Positions 23,369-33,812 of a stretch of 64,000 nt of DNA are shown piece after piece. The stretch is from Nematopogon swammerdamellus (taxonomy: Eukaryota > Arthropoda > Insecta > Lepidoptera > Adelidae). Made by a program: the position numbers and the translations under genes. Positions within the stretch are counted from its first letter, which is position 1, and the number at the start of each line of letters is the position of its first letter. Under the pieces are notes generated by a model. It was not told the origin of the DNA. It was given only the letters and a program-made list of their open reading frames with translations, and searched no databases. The stretch lies in contig OX336340.1 in the NCBI GenBank assembly GCA_946902875.1, positions 14,585,566-14,649,565 of the forward strand, given 5' to 3'.

Positions 23369-24014
23369 GTGAGTGCTGCATACTTGTTCCATGTAGAATG
23401 TGTCTAGATTACGGGTAGCGTGAGTGGAAATGGGGTGGCACGGCCAGGGGCGAATTCAAGAAACTGAAGTGACCTCAGCTTTATTTAAAAAAAAGTCAAC
23501 ACTTGGCGCTACCGTCGCTATATTATATTATCTATGGTCACAATTAGGAGGTCATGTTGATAATAAGACGGCTCACCGTACTCTGTATACCCGGAATTTA
23601 TTTCCTTGAAAAACTCCAAATCCGGCCACGCAGTGTATAGATAGCTGGAGGTAATCTTCGTAAAATTTGATGTCGCGCTACTGACACAACTTCGAAATTT
23701 TATAGTAATCGAAGTCGCTCGTCTTGCAGTTAGTTTTTCAGACATCAACAAAATCACCAAGATTGGAATGCAAGCGCACACCATTTCAAAAATTGATATT
23801 TGTCCACTTAAAATAGGCGTGCGCATTGTGTGAAGGTACGCCATGATCACGTGGGGACGTGCCGTTTACAAAAGATCATATTTGGAGAAAAATACTAACA
23901 GTTATCAGAACTGAGAAGCCTGTGCTGCACTAGTCGCCATATTAGCTCAGCTTCTTTACTTACGTTTACTATCAGTACTCTCGTAAATAGGAGCTATCAG
24001 CATGGTGTAATAAA

Positions 24015-24494
24015 TACAGGATGTTTCAGGATAGGCTTGAGAAACTTCAGGAATAGAAAGTACTCATTATTAGAAGAAAAAAATCCTCATCACTCAAATC
24101 GAAATTCCGCGTTTTTTTTCATAGAAAATTTAAAAATTGAAATAAAAACTCGATGGACAGTGAGTTTGGGAAGATTTGGCAAAAGTGCTGTTTAGGTCTA
24201 GGGAGTGCAATGACCTAGTTCAATCCCCCTTTTCTTTTGATGTCATTTAAATTTAAGTGTTTGGAATTTACCTACATGCAGTTCAATTCTACTTGTTAAG
24301 TATGTAAGTTAGTAATTTTATTTTTATTTAATAAAGGTGGACGTTAACCGTCCACCAAATCTCGATTAAACTATTTTCACCAAAAACTACTATAAAATGA
24401 CCGAATCTGGGAAAACGTTTCAGAGCTTTCGTCTTCATATATGGACCCCTTTCGAACCGTAAAGTTACGAAACCCTACCCTGAAACATCCTGTA
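24015..24494. mobile_element. Tc1/mariner-like MITE with TA target duplication
   Basis: The ends are TA-CAGGATGTTTCAGGATAG (24015) and CTACCCTGAAACATCCTG-TA (ending 24494). They are inverted complements over about 18 bp and flanked by TA on both sides. About 480 bp, no ORF. A second copy, split by a SINE, starts at 5716. Confidence 0.7.
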
Positions 24495-25457
24495 TACTGT
24501 AGAGGTAGGTACCTAGTATACAATTTTAATATTTTTTTTTATTAAAAGAAGATGAAAAAAAAGTGTTTAGTATCGGTCGAGTCACCGATATACGTAGGTA
24601 AGCAAAGATATTATATTCGCGCATCGATAGTATACTCCCCGCTGAGGCTCAGTAGGCTCAGTAGTTCGGCTGCTCCAGTCATCCATCACCTCGGACCTGC
24701 GCGTCGACTCACCGTGAGCGCGCGGCGGAGCGGCGGCGGCGCGGCGGCGCTGGCACTCGTGCGCCCACTGACATCTGCTCGGGCTCTTTTCTCACCAGTA
24801 AAACTAAGTAAATGGACGGAGCAAAGTTATTACGAGATATAAAAACAGTACAGAACTTCTTACCGAGTGGTCAGGCCGAGTTTTATCCTTTTGTATAGTT
24901 ACATATTAAACAGACATTATTTACTTACAAGAGGTTTTTCTTAGTCTTTCAGAAATGCTTATATTATTCAGAATTCAGTCTAAAAACAATTTGATGCCAT
25001 TATTTTAAAATTAAAATATTGTTAAGGTTGTATGTACGAAAAAATTCAGTGGATCCTGATCCCGCTTTTCTAGGATTACGCTCAAACTCTTTAGATCTTT
25101 CCCTTCAGGGAGAACTCTTCAAATTGATTTAGACATTTGTCAGTTACTGTTAGTCCGGTCCTTCCGGCCCGGCCCTAGCAGCGACTCCCGCTGTTCACTG
25201 ACTTACCTTCATCTCCATTCCCGCTTAGATTGAGGCGCTTAGAAGAGTTTGTATCTGATCGATGAGCTTTCAGCTTACACCGACTCCACGATCATCCGTT
25301 AAAAGTTTTGCGTTTTACGAAAGTTGCGTAAGTGGCATAGCGGCCAGCTTTCAACTAATAACTTTCTGCTTAAGTATTTCTATTTTTAGTGTTAGCCTAT
25401 TATTAAAATTCACTAGATATTTTGTGAAAGTACTCCTTCTGTATTCATTTTTGCATT

Positions 25458-25700
25458 TGAGGGGTATAACTGCAAAACTTCTTGTGTCCACTATTTACCG
25501 AAAACGAGTTGTGTATGAGGTATATAGAGAGTTTTGCAACTCACCTTACTTTTTATTGACGTTTCTCTAAGGACTTTTCATACCTTTGCACCTAACTAGC
25601 ATAGATTAATCGGTAGAGAATTCGTAAAGGAACATAAACTGATACACAAATCGTTTTCGCTAAATAGTGGACACAAGAAGTTTTGCAGTTATACCCCTCA
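25458..25700. mobile_element. Hairpin MITE (about 243 bp)
   Basis: TGAGGGGTATAACTGCAAAA at 25458 and its complement ending at 25700 form inverted arms of about 60-65 bp with few mismatches, including CTTGTGTCCACTATTTA. The loop is about 110 bp of AT-rich sequence. The two small ORFs overlapping it (25262-25570, 25592-25780) are by-products. Confidence 0.65.
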
Positions 25701-26394
25701 TTTACCATTTTATCCAGAAACTTAATTGTTTTATTTGTTTGCACATACATTACTGCTTGACTTGTTTTTCTGTCGTTCAAAAGTTTAATGACACACCGAT
25801 GTCATTGCTATCCGTAGTCTGTCAAGAGGGGGTTAAAAACTAATATCGCACGGACAATGGCCGCACGTCGCGGATAATCCGCAGGTAATCGTCTGCTCGA
25901 CGCAGAAAATCTCTGGTAATTGTTGGCTTTATGTGACAATGCGCTGGTAGGCGGCTCTGCGCTCGCGGACCACACACAGCCACGCTCACCTCGGCGCCGC
26001 CGGCGCCGCCGCCGCCGCCGTCAACGCGCCGTCACCACCACCGCCGCGCCGGGACGCGACGGGATGCGGAGGCTTATGGGGGATTACATGAGTTGATTTC
26101 CGCCGTGCGTCTAGTCGCGTCGTCGCATTGCGTGAAGGTGTATTCAGATATTAGACACCGCGCGTGGCAGACACGGCACAGACACGTCGTCCCTTCTAGC
26201 ACCCCGCAGAAACCGTCACACAAACTACTGACTGCAAGAACAGAGAACGATTGATTAAGTGTGAGTACCTATTAGTAAAGAATTTGTTTTCGTCAGTCAG
26301 GTCGAAACTGCCGTAAGAGCAATTTAAATTAACTATGTAAATTAAATTGTTACTATTACACAATAAATAATACTATTGAAATTTATATTTTCTG

Positions 26395-27250
26395 ACGGTA
26401 ATGAACCACTGGGAATTCAGGAGTACCTCAAGGCTCCCATTTGGGGCCCCTCGTCTATAATACATATGATATGTCGAAAAAGATATAAGTGAACATTTAT
26501 AAATGCCAACAAATCACATTCGCACGTACCCATAATCGACTTGATTTCAATTATTACAGACTTAACGATAATGCGATTTTTAAGGTAGATATGATCCGTG
26601 ACCTCGGTGTGCTCCTGAACAAAAACTACGAGTACTTTTAATAATCATATCGACACGGCAAGCGATAAAGTATATAAAAACTTAGGGTTTCTCATTAGAT
26701 AATGTCAGCCGTTGATTGACCGTCTTTGCATATATTCAGAGTGTCAGCAGCTTTTGCTCACTTGGTTTAACGGACTCATTCTACATATGATATATGAATC
26801 GTATGATGTAGCTGCTCACAACTACAAAATGTCGAGTCTGCAAGACCGGCGTACAGTAACTATTAAGTAATCTGTGGTACAGTGGCGGATATAATGCTAC
26901 AGCATTATAGCAACCTTGTTCACAGTCGTCTGGACTGTGCGGAGCTGGTGGTGAGTAGCATTCAATTGTATGTACAGTTCCCTCAAAACTTAAATGCCGC
27001 TCGACCTACCTGCGCAGTCAACGAGTTTTAGGTCATCACTCGTAGATCATAGGGTAGATAATTTGCTTTACTGCACTTGCGCGAACCTAAGATGCGAGCA
27101 ACAAGAAAGTCTACCCTATGTTCTACGAATTATGACCTTAAATTCGCTGACTGCGCAGTACCTGGACGCAGAACTCGCACCCCCCGCCCGCCTGTTCCAT
27201 TCCGCACTGGCTATCACCAACTAGGCAGCGAACTCTGTTCACAACCGCAT
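26395..27250 (+). pseudogene. Decayed non-LTR reverse transcriptase fragment
   Basis: The plus-strand reading shows RT motif B as SGVPQGSHLGPLVYN (26417 onward). After frame breaks comes a late-domain segment containing NHIDTASDKVYKNLGFLIR (about 26640-26700). Stops and frameshifts separate the pieces, so it is inactive. The layout fits a CR1/jockey-group ORF2, though the YADD region is not recognisable. The 3' limit is uncertain, and an inverted repeat (27013-27155) lies in the terminal part. Confidence 0.55.
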
Positions 27251-27434
27251 AGCCAGCACTTACAATGACCATTTCAGCGATATTGATCCCTTTGGGAATT
27301 GCAGAAATTTGTTCAAAATTTAAATAAATAAACGATTGTATAACCCTCGCAAATGCGCCGGATACCGGACCGTGACGTATTATCTCCAAATGAACCGTGC
27401 AAGTTGACTGTTCGCAAAAATTATGCGACATCAT

Positions 27435-27900
27435 GAAGGTGCAAAAAAAATATCAAAACCGCCTTCAAAAATGTATGAAATAAAAAAAAATCGAACCCTA
27501 GACTTGAAGGCGGAAGTGCATCATTTTTGCTTGCTTTTTAGCACCGCCTTCAACTCTAGGGTACGATTTTTTTTATTTCGTACATTTTTGAAGGCGTCTT
27601 TTATATTGTTTTAAATAGTTTTTTTTATTCCACAGTTTTTTTTTTTTAATTTTTTGCTATTAATGTACTCGGCGGATTAGCTCGGCCTTCACCCTCGCGA
27701 TTCCGCCTCGCTTTCCAATCCGATCTTGAGCAAATTAAAATGGCACCACACGGGAAGCACCAGCTTCGAATAAAAAAAGAATTTTCAAAATCGGCCCACC
27801 CAGTCGAAATTTCTGAACAAAAATAAAAAAAAAATTAAATAAAAAAAATACAGTCGAATTGAGAACCTCCTCCTTTTTTTGAAGTCGGTTAAAAAGAACG
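27435..27900. mobile_element. Fold-back non-autonomous element (AAGTCGGTT family)
   Basis: An internal palindrome (arms about 27452-27520 and 27540-27598) contains CGCCTTCAAAAATGTA and CCTAGACTTGAAGGCGG-type arms. About 250 bp of AT-rich DNA follows, then CTCCTTTTTTTGAAGTCGGTTAAAAA-type sequence at about 27870-27895. Same terminal motif and organisation as 1521-2255. Confidence 0.55.
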
Positions 27901-27906
27901 AAAATC

Positions 27907-27980
27907 GGTCCGGTGGCGTAGTTGGTTATCGCGTTGGCGGCTCAAGCCAGCGACCCAGGTTCGAATCCTGGCCGGGATGT
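27907..27980 (+). tRNA. tRNA-like sequence, probably a pseudogene
   Basis: Folds as a cloverleaf: acceptor GGTCCGG with CCGGGAT (one mismatch, G-T pairs), a short D arm, anticodon stem TTGGC/GCCAG with loop GGCTCAA, and a perfect T arm CCAGG-TTCGAAT-CCTGG. A T6 run 3 nt later could terminate Pol III. Position 33 is G rather than T and the anticodon would be CTC (Glu). Both the loop and the acceptor mismatch argue against a normal tRNA. It may be a tRNA-derived SINE head. Confidence 0.5.
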
Positions 27981-28039
27981 ATTTTTTCCAGTGATTTTCG
28001 CTTTGCATTTTTCTGATAAAAATATATAATCCCCTTAAT

Positions 28040-28235
28040 TTTTACTTTTTGTTTTTTGTTGTTTTTTTTTCATTATTACAATTTGTTAAGATATCCGCCA
28101 TAATAACACAACGGCTACCTATTACGATTGAAAAGATACATCAAGGTAGGGCAGACGTCTGACAGACAGACGGCCCGACGGACGGACAGACGGCGGCGCG
28201 GCGTAGGATTAGTAATAGGGTCCCATGCGAATACG
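28040..28235 (+). repeat. Interspersed repeat, 'ATACGGAAC' family with (GACA/GACG)n
   Basis: TTTTTACTTTTTGTTTTTTG, ATATCCGCCATAATAACAC, GACAGACAGACGGCCCGACG and GGTTAGTAATAGGGTCCC-like sequence follow in the same order as at 5946-6180 and 61060-61195. Confidence 0.55.
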
Positions 28236-28778
28236 GAACGGATGTTTCACTCGAGTGCGGTAGGATTGTTATGTATCGGCATGAACACAGAGCTAAATAG
28301 CATCATATAAATAAATGTATTAATTTTGTTAATTCATATTAGAGGGAGAGGTAAGAGTAAGTACATAGGTGATGCACGAAGGCGGGCAGCGGGAGGTGGT
28401 TTCCTAGCGATCTAATGAAGTGGTGTCGCGAAGTAGCTTGTTGACGAACGAGACAGCTCCGCAAGATCTCGCCGAAGAGTCACGGCATTCCGTGCTCTAT
28501 TATATCTTTGTAAAGGCTTCTCCGTCGAGCGGCGGTGGCTGGGTGGAGGAGAGAGGGGACGCGCGGGGCGTCAGCTTGCTTTGTGCTAGATATGATAAAT
28601 GAGCTTGTTTTGATTCGCATTCAGCCGGCACGCTCCTTTGGTCTCGGTGACTGATAGAAGAATTCCGTGTATTCTTTACTTTTCGCTAAAAGGTGAATGC
28701 TCTTTGAGACGCTTACTTAGCATTAAACTTCCTAAACAAATATTTCACCATTTTTGGGATGATCATCCTCGAGACGTA

Positions 28779-28791
28779 GAAATATAAGGTA
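28779..28791. repeat. Target-site duplication, left copy
   Basis: GAAATATAAGGTA here is repeated exactly at 32754-32766, at the outer edges of the Penelope-like dimer. Confidence 0.8.
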
Positions 28792-28949
28792 TGGGTTTTT
28801 TTAAATTACCGTGGTTGTTAGACATTATTTTAAATCAATCAGCTTTACTCACGGTTTCACTCCGAGCTATGTGGCTCGACGTTTCGGGCCAAGCATATGG
28901 CCCATCTTCATGGAGCACTCTGCCTTGTGCGACGGTTGGCAGAGAACTG

Positions 28950-30338
28950 TCACATCTTCGTCCGTCGTTGACGAAGATTGTAGCCGTGGCCAGTGCGGGT
29001 AGTTTCCGTAGACGAGGGTTCAGGTGCGTTCCGGATCTCGGCGGAGAGACAGAAGGCGCTGATGGTGTCCACTTCCGGCTGGTCGTGTCCGTCGTGTCTT
29101 CTTCTCTTGAGCGGCGCTATGACTGGGTTCCACATCGGCGACAACTTGAAGGCGTCCTCCCGGTTGAAGTTGTCGTGCTTCTTGATTTCGATGGACTCAC
29201 GGACGAGACGTGGGACGTGTCGTGTTTCGGTCGCAAGAATTTTGACCTGATCGAACCTAATCCAGTGGTTCGCTCCGGAGTCCATGTGATCGCACACTGC
29301 CGATTTGTTGGAGTCCAGTTGTCTCGCCGCTCGTATGTGCTCCGAGACCCGCGTCGCTACGCTCCTCTTCGTCTGCCCGATGTATGACTTTCCACAGCTA
29401 CATGGGATTTGGTACACGCCGGCAGACTGGAGAGGCAACTTATCCTTTACCGAACGTAGCATCTGGGATACTTTTTTGTAGGGAGTAAAGACAGTGCCAA
29501 TGCTGAGTTTCTTCAGTCTCCTCCCTATTTTATCCGTCAGTCCACGGACGTACGGTAAAAATGCTCTTTGTCTGTCGGCGCGTTGCACGGGTTGATATGT
29601 CTTTTCGTGAGGCATCAGTGCTTTTCTGCTGTAACCGTTTTGTTTTAGTGCGCTCGTGATCGTCTTTCTTTCGCTGTCGATGCTGTTATCATCACAGATG
29701 CGTTCTGCTCTCTGTACCAGGGCCCTCGCCACCGAATGTATCTGCGCGGGAGCGTGGTGTGAGGTGGCATGGAGGTACCTATTCGTGTGGGTGGGCTTCC
29801 GGTACACTGTGTGACCCAGCGATCCATCCGGCCGACGAGTCACAAACACATCCAAGGATGCTAGACCTTTGTCACTTTCGAGCTCCATGGTGTAGCTTAT
29901 ACTTGTGTGAGCAGCGTTTATGTGGTCTAGAAATTTCTGTAGGGCCCGTCGTCCATGTGTCCATATCGCAAAAATGTCATCTACGTACCTCAACCATACC
30001 GTGGGGGTGACTGTGGCCGTTGCTAAGGTGCGCTCTTCCAGGTGTTCCATGAATAGGTTGGCAACGACCGGGGCCACTGGGGAGCCCATGGCCACCCCAT
30101 CGGTTTGTACGTAGTAGTCGCCGTCCCACAGGAAGTAGTTCGACGTCAAGCAGTGCTGTAACATATTCACATACTCTATACTTATGTCATTTTCTTGCAG
30201 TTTGTTCTTGATGACGTCAACTGAGTCGCGTATAGGTACGTTCGTGTAGAGCGATTCCACGTCGAAACTGACCAGAATATCCGTCGGCGATACTTTCATG
30301 TTGGACAGCATTTCTACGAAATGGTAGGAGTCTTTCAC
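28950..30338 (-). CDS. Penelope-like RT/GIY-YIG ORF, 5'-truncated minus copy
   Basis: An open frame of 462 codons encodes most of a Penelope-like polyprotein. It shows RT motif A (FDVESLYTNVP), motif B (TDGVAMGSPVAPVVANLF), motif C (WLRYVDD) and a C-terminal GIY-YIG nuclease (GVYQIPCSCGKSYIG). The frame ends NLRQRRTKM. It lacks the N-terminal ~330 residues found in the plus copy, because the inverted arm stops at 30346. The codon that is a stop in the plus copy is TGG (Trp) here, so this arm's frame is uninterrupted. Penelope-like elements copy themselves by target-primed reverse transcription. This copy has lost its 5' part and cannot encode the whole protein. The long plus-strand frame 28791-29387 is its antisense shadow. 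Confidence 0.85.
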   Translation of the reverse strand: MKDSYHFVEMLSNMKVSPTDILVSFDVESLYTNVPIRDSVDVIKNKLQENDISIEYVNMLQHCLTSNYFLWDGDYYVQTDGVAMGSPVAPVVANLFMEHLEERTLATATVTPTVWLRYVDDIFAIWTHGRRALQKFLDHINAAHTSISYTMELESDKGLASLDVFVTRRPDGSLGHTVYRKPTHTNRYLHATSHHAPAQIHSVARALVQRAERICDDNSIDSERKTITSALKQNGYSRKALMPHEKTYQPVQRADRQRAFLPYVRGLTDKIGRRLKKLSIGTVFTPYKKVSQMLRSVKDKLPLQSAGVYQIPCSCGKSYIGQTKRSVATRVSEHIRAARQLDSNKSAVCDHMDSGANHWIRFDQVKILATETRHVPRLVRESIEIKKHDNFNREDAFKLSPMWNPVIAPLKRRRHDGHDQPEVDTISAFCLSAEIRNAPEPSSTETTRTGHGYNLRQRRTKM

Positions 30339-32627
30339 AAAAGACGCCTACTACGACGGATCATACGGAATAATTGGTACATGTACGATGAGATGTCTAA
30401 AGAACTGCTTCAATTACATTTAAAATTAGCAGTAGTGCTAGGAAAGGATATGTGGGAGAAGATTGACAACATCTCGCACGCGAAGTCTGAGGCGCACGCA
30501 CGATTGATCGAGAGACGACATAATGTGAAGTTCGCGCGATTCACGTCCGCTCTAACACCGCAACGCGCTGCTGTCGCGACAAATACGGCATGCCGTAATG
30601 CGGTTATCAACTTGACAGCTAGCGAGCTGTCACCTGCGCAAATGTCAGTTCTCGAGAAAGGCCTAAATTACGCTCCGTCGCCGAGTGTTATTCCGAGTGA
30701 AAATATCATTTGTGCGGTGGAAAATAGTATTATATCCAACAAGGTGCCTCAGGAGGAAGCCGACAAACTGCGCCAGGACGTAGCGGTGATGCTGCGACGT
30801 GCCAAAATCCCGCTACCTAACATAACGCAGCAAGAGCGTCGGGCCCTTCGTGAGCTCCGCGAGGACGACAGTATGGTGGTTCTACACGCCGACAAAGGGA
30901 ATGCTACAGTAGTGATGGGCACTAACGACTACAAGGACAAGGTGAGGAGCATGTTGGAGACAGACAGCTACCGAAAAATCGCACACTCACTTACCCCAAA
31001 AGTCGTCAGAGAAACCGCCAAACTAATCCACAGTGCAGACTCACCCATACCTGCCGAAGTCCGGAAAAGTTTGCGGGAGGTCAATCCGCAGCCTCCACGT
31101 TTTTATGGCCTCCCAAAAATACACAAGACAGGCACGCCGCTACGGCCAATAGTGAGCCAAATAAACTCCCCCACGTACCACCTAGCGAAACATGTGACAT
31201 CAGTGCTACAACCGTTAGTGGGCAAGACGTCGTCTTTTGTGAAAGACTCCTACCATTTCGTAGAAATGCTGTCCAACATGAAAGTATCGCCGACGGATAT
31301 TCTGGTCAGTTTCGACGTGGAATCGCTCTACACGAACGTACCTATACGCGACTCAGTTGACGTCATCAAGAACAAACTGCAAGAAAATGACATAAGTATA
31401 GAGTATGTGAATATGTTACAGCACTGCTTGACGTCGAACTACTTCCTGTGGGACGGCGACTACTACGTACAAACCGATGGGGTGGCCATGGGCTCCCCAG
31501 TGGCCCCGGTCGTTGCCAACCTATTCATGGAACACCTGGAAGAGCGCACCTTAGCAACGGCCACAGTCACCCCCACGGTATGGTTGAGGTACGTAGATGA
31601 CATTTTTGCGATATAAACACATGGACGACGGGCCCTACAGGAATTTCTAGACCACATAAACGCTGCTCACACAAGTATAAGCTACACCATGGAGCTCGAA
31701 AGTGACAAAGGTCTAGCATTCTTGGATGTGTTTGTGACTCGTCGGCCGGATGGATCGCTGGGTCACACAGTGTACCGGAAGCCCACCCACACGAATAGGT
31801 ACCTCCATGCCACCTCACACCACGCTCCCGCGCAGATACATTCGGTGGCGAGGGCCCTGGTACAGAGAGCAGAACGCATCTGTGATGATAACAGCATCGA
31901 CAGCGAAAGAAAGACGATCACGAGCGCACTAAAACAAAACGGTTACAGCAGAAAAGCACTGATGCCTCACGAAAAGACATATCAACCCGTGCAACGCGCC
32001 GACAGACAAAGAGCATTTTTACCGTACGTCCGTGGACTGACGGATAAAATAGGGAGGAGACTGAAGAAACTCAGCATTGGCACTGTCTTTACTCCCTACA
32101 AAAAAGTATCCCAGATGCTACGTTCGGTAAAGGATAAGTTGCCTCTCCAGTCTGCCGGCGTGTACCAAATCCCATGTAGCTGTGGAAAGTCATACATCGG
32201 GCAGACGAAGAGGAGCGTAGCGACGCGGGTCTCGGAGCACATACGAGCGGCGAGACAACTGGACTCCAACAAATCGGCAGTGTGCGATCACATGGACTCC
32301 GGAGCGAACCACTGGATTAGGTTCGATCAGGTCAAAATTCTTGCGACCGAAACACGACACGTCCCACGTCTCGTCCGTGAGTCCATCGAAATCAAGAAGC
32401 ACGACAACTTCAACCGGGAGGACGCCTTCAAGTTGTCGCCGATGTGGAACCCAGTCATAGCGCCGCTCAAGAGAAGAAGACACGACGGACACGACCAGCC
32501 GGAAGTGGACACCATCAGCGCCTTCTGTCTCTCCGCCGAGATCCGGAACGCACCTGAACCCTCGTCTACGGAAACTACCCGCACTGGCCACGGCTACAAT
32601 CTTCGTCAACGACGGACGAAGATGTGA
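30321..32627 (+). pseudogene. Penelope-like RT/GIY-YIG ORF, near full length with one nonsense codon
   Basis: A single frame of about 768 codons is interrupted only by TAA at 31614-31616, three codons after the YVDD box; the frame is the same on both sides. The first ~8 codons come from the opposite arm, so ATG 30381 (MYDEMSKEL) is the more natural start. Domains: N-terminal helical region (residues about 20-300, including LHADKGNATVVM and PRFYGLPKIHKTGTPLRPI), RT motif A near residue 331, YVDD at 424-427 and GIY-YIG from residue 613. The length fits the family. The other arm has TGG at the stop position, so TAA reflects two substitutions here. Without the C-terminal part of the RT and the nuclease, the translated product would be inactive. 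Confidence 0.85.
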
Positions 32628-32665
32628 CAGTTCTCTGCCAACCGTCGCACAAGGCAGAGTGCTCC

Positions 32666-32715
32666 ATGAAGATGGGCCATATGCTTGGCCCGAAACGTCG
32701 AGCCACATAGCTCGG
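32666..32715 (+). ncRNA. Hammerhead-ribozyme-like motif in the Penelope-like 3' region
   Basis: ATGAAGA (32666-32672) precedes a perfect 6-bp stem GGGCCA/TGGCCC (32674-32679, 32686-32691), then GAAAC (32692-32696) and a second hairpin, CGAGC/GCTCG. The spacing recalls the hammerhead core CUGANGA-stem II-GAAA, and Penelope-like elements are known to carry hammerheads. The first core base is A instead of C, and one extra T precedes stem II. The mirror copy at 28862-28911 is identical. Activity is doubtful. Confidence 0.4.
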
Positions 32716-32753
32716 AGTGAAACCGTGAGTAAAGCTGATTGATTTAAAATAAT

Positions 32754-32766
32754 GAAATATAAGGTA
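32754..32766. repeat. Target-site duplication, right copy
   Basis: Exact repeat of 28779-28791 (GAAATATAAGGTA). Confidence 0.8.
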
Positions 32767-33754
32767 ATTTACCGGTTGTAAACGTTGTGCACGCATTTTC
32801 TCATTGTGTGTCAAATCCGCGTAGAGTGTCCCCGTAGACGCTGAAAAGGTGGAGAGGATGCGCGGTCGCACGCAGAACCTGCAACACCTCGGCTAAGTCA
32901 CGTTGCAGCTTGTGAAACAATATCGCACATTAGGAGAAAATACCTGCCGGTCGGCCGCGTCGGTCTCAGGCGTCCGCCTCCCGCGTCTGGAGCTCGAGCG
33001 AGTTAAGCTGAAGTTATTAGAGAGGAGCCGTGTACCCGGGTCACGTATGCAATCACATCGTCGCGCGTCGCGCGGGGCGGAGACGGGGCCGTGGCGGGGC
33101 GGCTCCGGCGCCTCCGTGTTTGCCCGCCTCGCCTCATAAAACAAGACCTCGCGATCGCGGCGCGTTCACAAAGCGACCGCCCGATAAAAGAACCCTCCGC
33201 ATACATCACGCAGAGATTTGTAGGGACATGCCGTGTCCTTACGGTGGTGATGAATGAATAACAGTTTTAAGATTTCCCTCGGGTCATTCGGGATTCATGG
33301 AGGCGGCGGCGTCGCCGGAGGGCTAGATAAAGGACGCCTGCGGCACCACCACTCCACCTCAGCACTCCGCGCTCCGCTGCACCGTGCGCCGCGCCGCGCC
33401 GCGCCGCCGACGCCGCCGGCCTGGGAGCCCTTCACAGCAATTGCATCGCGCTCCATTCACCTTTGTAGAATGAAAGCTGCGCTCTCCGCCTCCGCCCTTG
33501 CGGGACGGACGAGAACCTCTCGACGGCCAGCTTTGAAATTGCAGCGCTTTTTCATGTGTAGAACCATCAATTCTACATGTGTTAAAAGCCTTGTTAAGTG
33601 CATGCTCTCTCTATTAATATAAGTACCGGTCTAGTAATATCATCGAGTCGTCCTTACATACAAACAATACGGAAACCTTATTTTTTGTTTGCATTCTTTT
33701 TATTGTATTGGAATCTAACAACGACGATTATCATTGAGTTACGTGCTTCTATAT

Positions 33755-33812
33755 TATTATAATATAATATTATATTATTTTATTATTATAATATAATATA
33801 ATATTATTATAA
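33755..33812. repeat. AT-rich palindromic microsatellite
   Basis: Runs of TATTATAATATAATA-type sequence, self-complementary over about 55 bp. Confidence 0.8.

Larger units (their letters stand above)
28792..32753. mobile_element. Penelope-like element inserted as a head-to-head inverted dimer
   Basis: Arms 28824-30346 (minus) and 31231-32753 (plus) are inverted copies of 1523 bp each with no net indel (paired coordinates sum to 61577) and only a handful of substitutions. The spacer 30347-31230 is the 5' part of the longer plus copy. Both 3' ends face outward, and the whole unit is flanked by a 13-bp direct repeat, so it looks like one insertion. A 32-bp segment (28792-28823) present only at the left may be a 3' tail or junction filler. 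Encoded domains are a Penelope-type RT and a GIY-YIG endonuclease. Confidence 0.85.

Noticed and set aside
25262..25780. Two ORFs flanking 25500
   Set aside because: They overlap the hairpin MITE at 25458-25700 and have no homology.
28791..29387. 198-codon plus-strand ORF and its 172-codon mirror at 32190-32708
   Set aside because: Exact antisense of the Penelope-like RT/GIY-YIG frame; appears twice only because the arms are duplicated.
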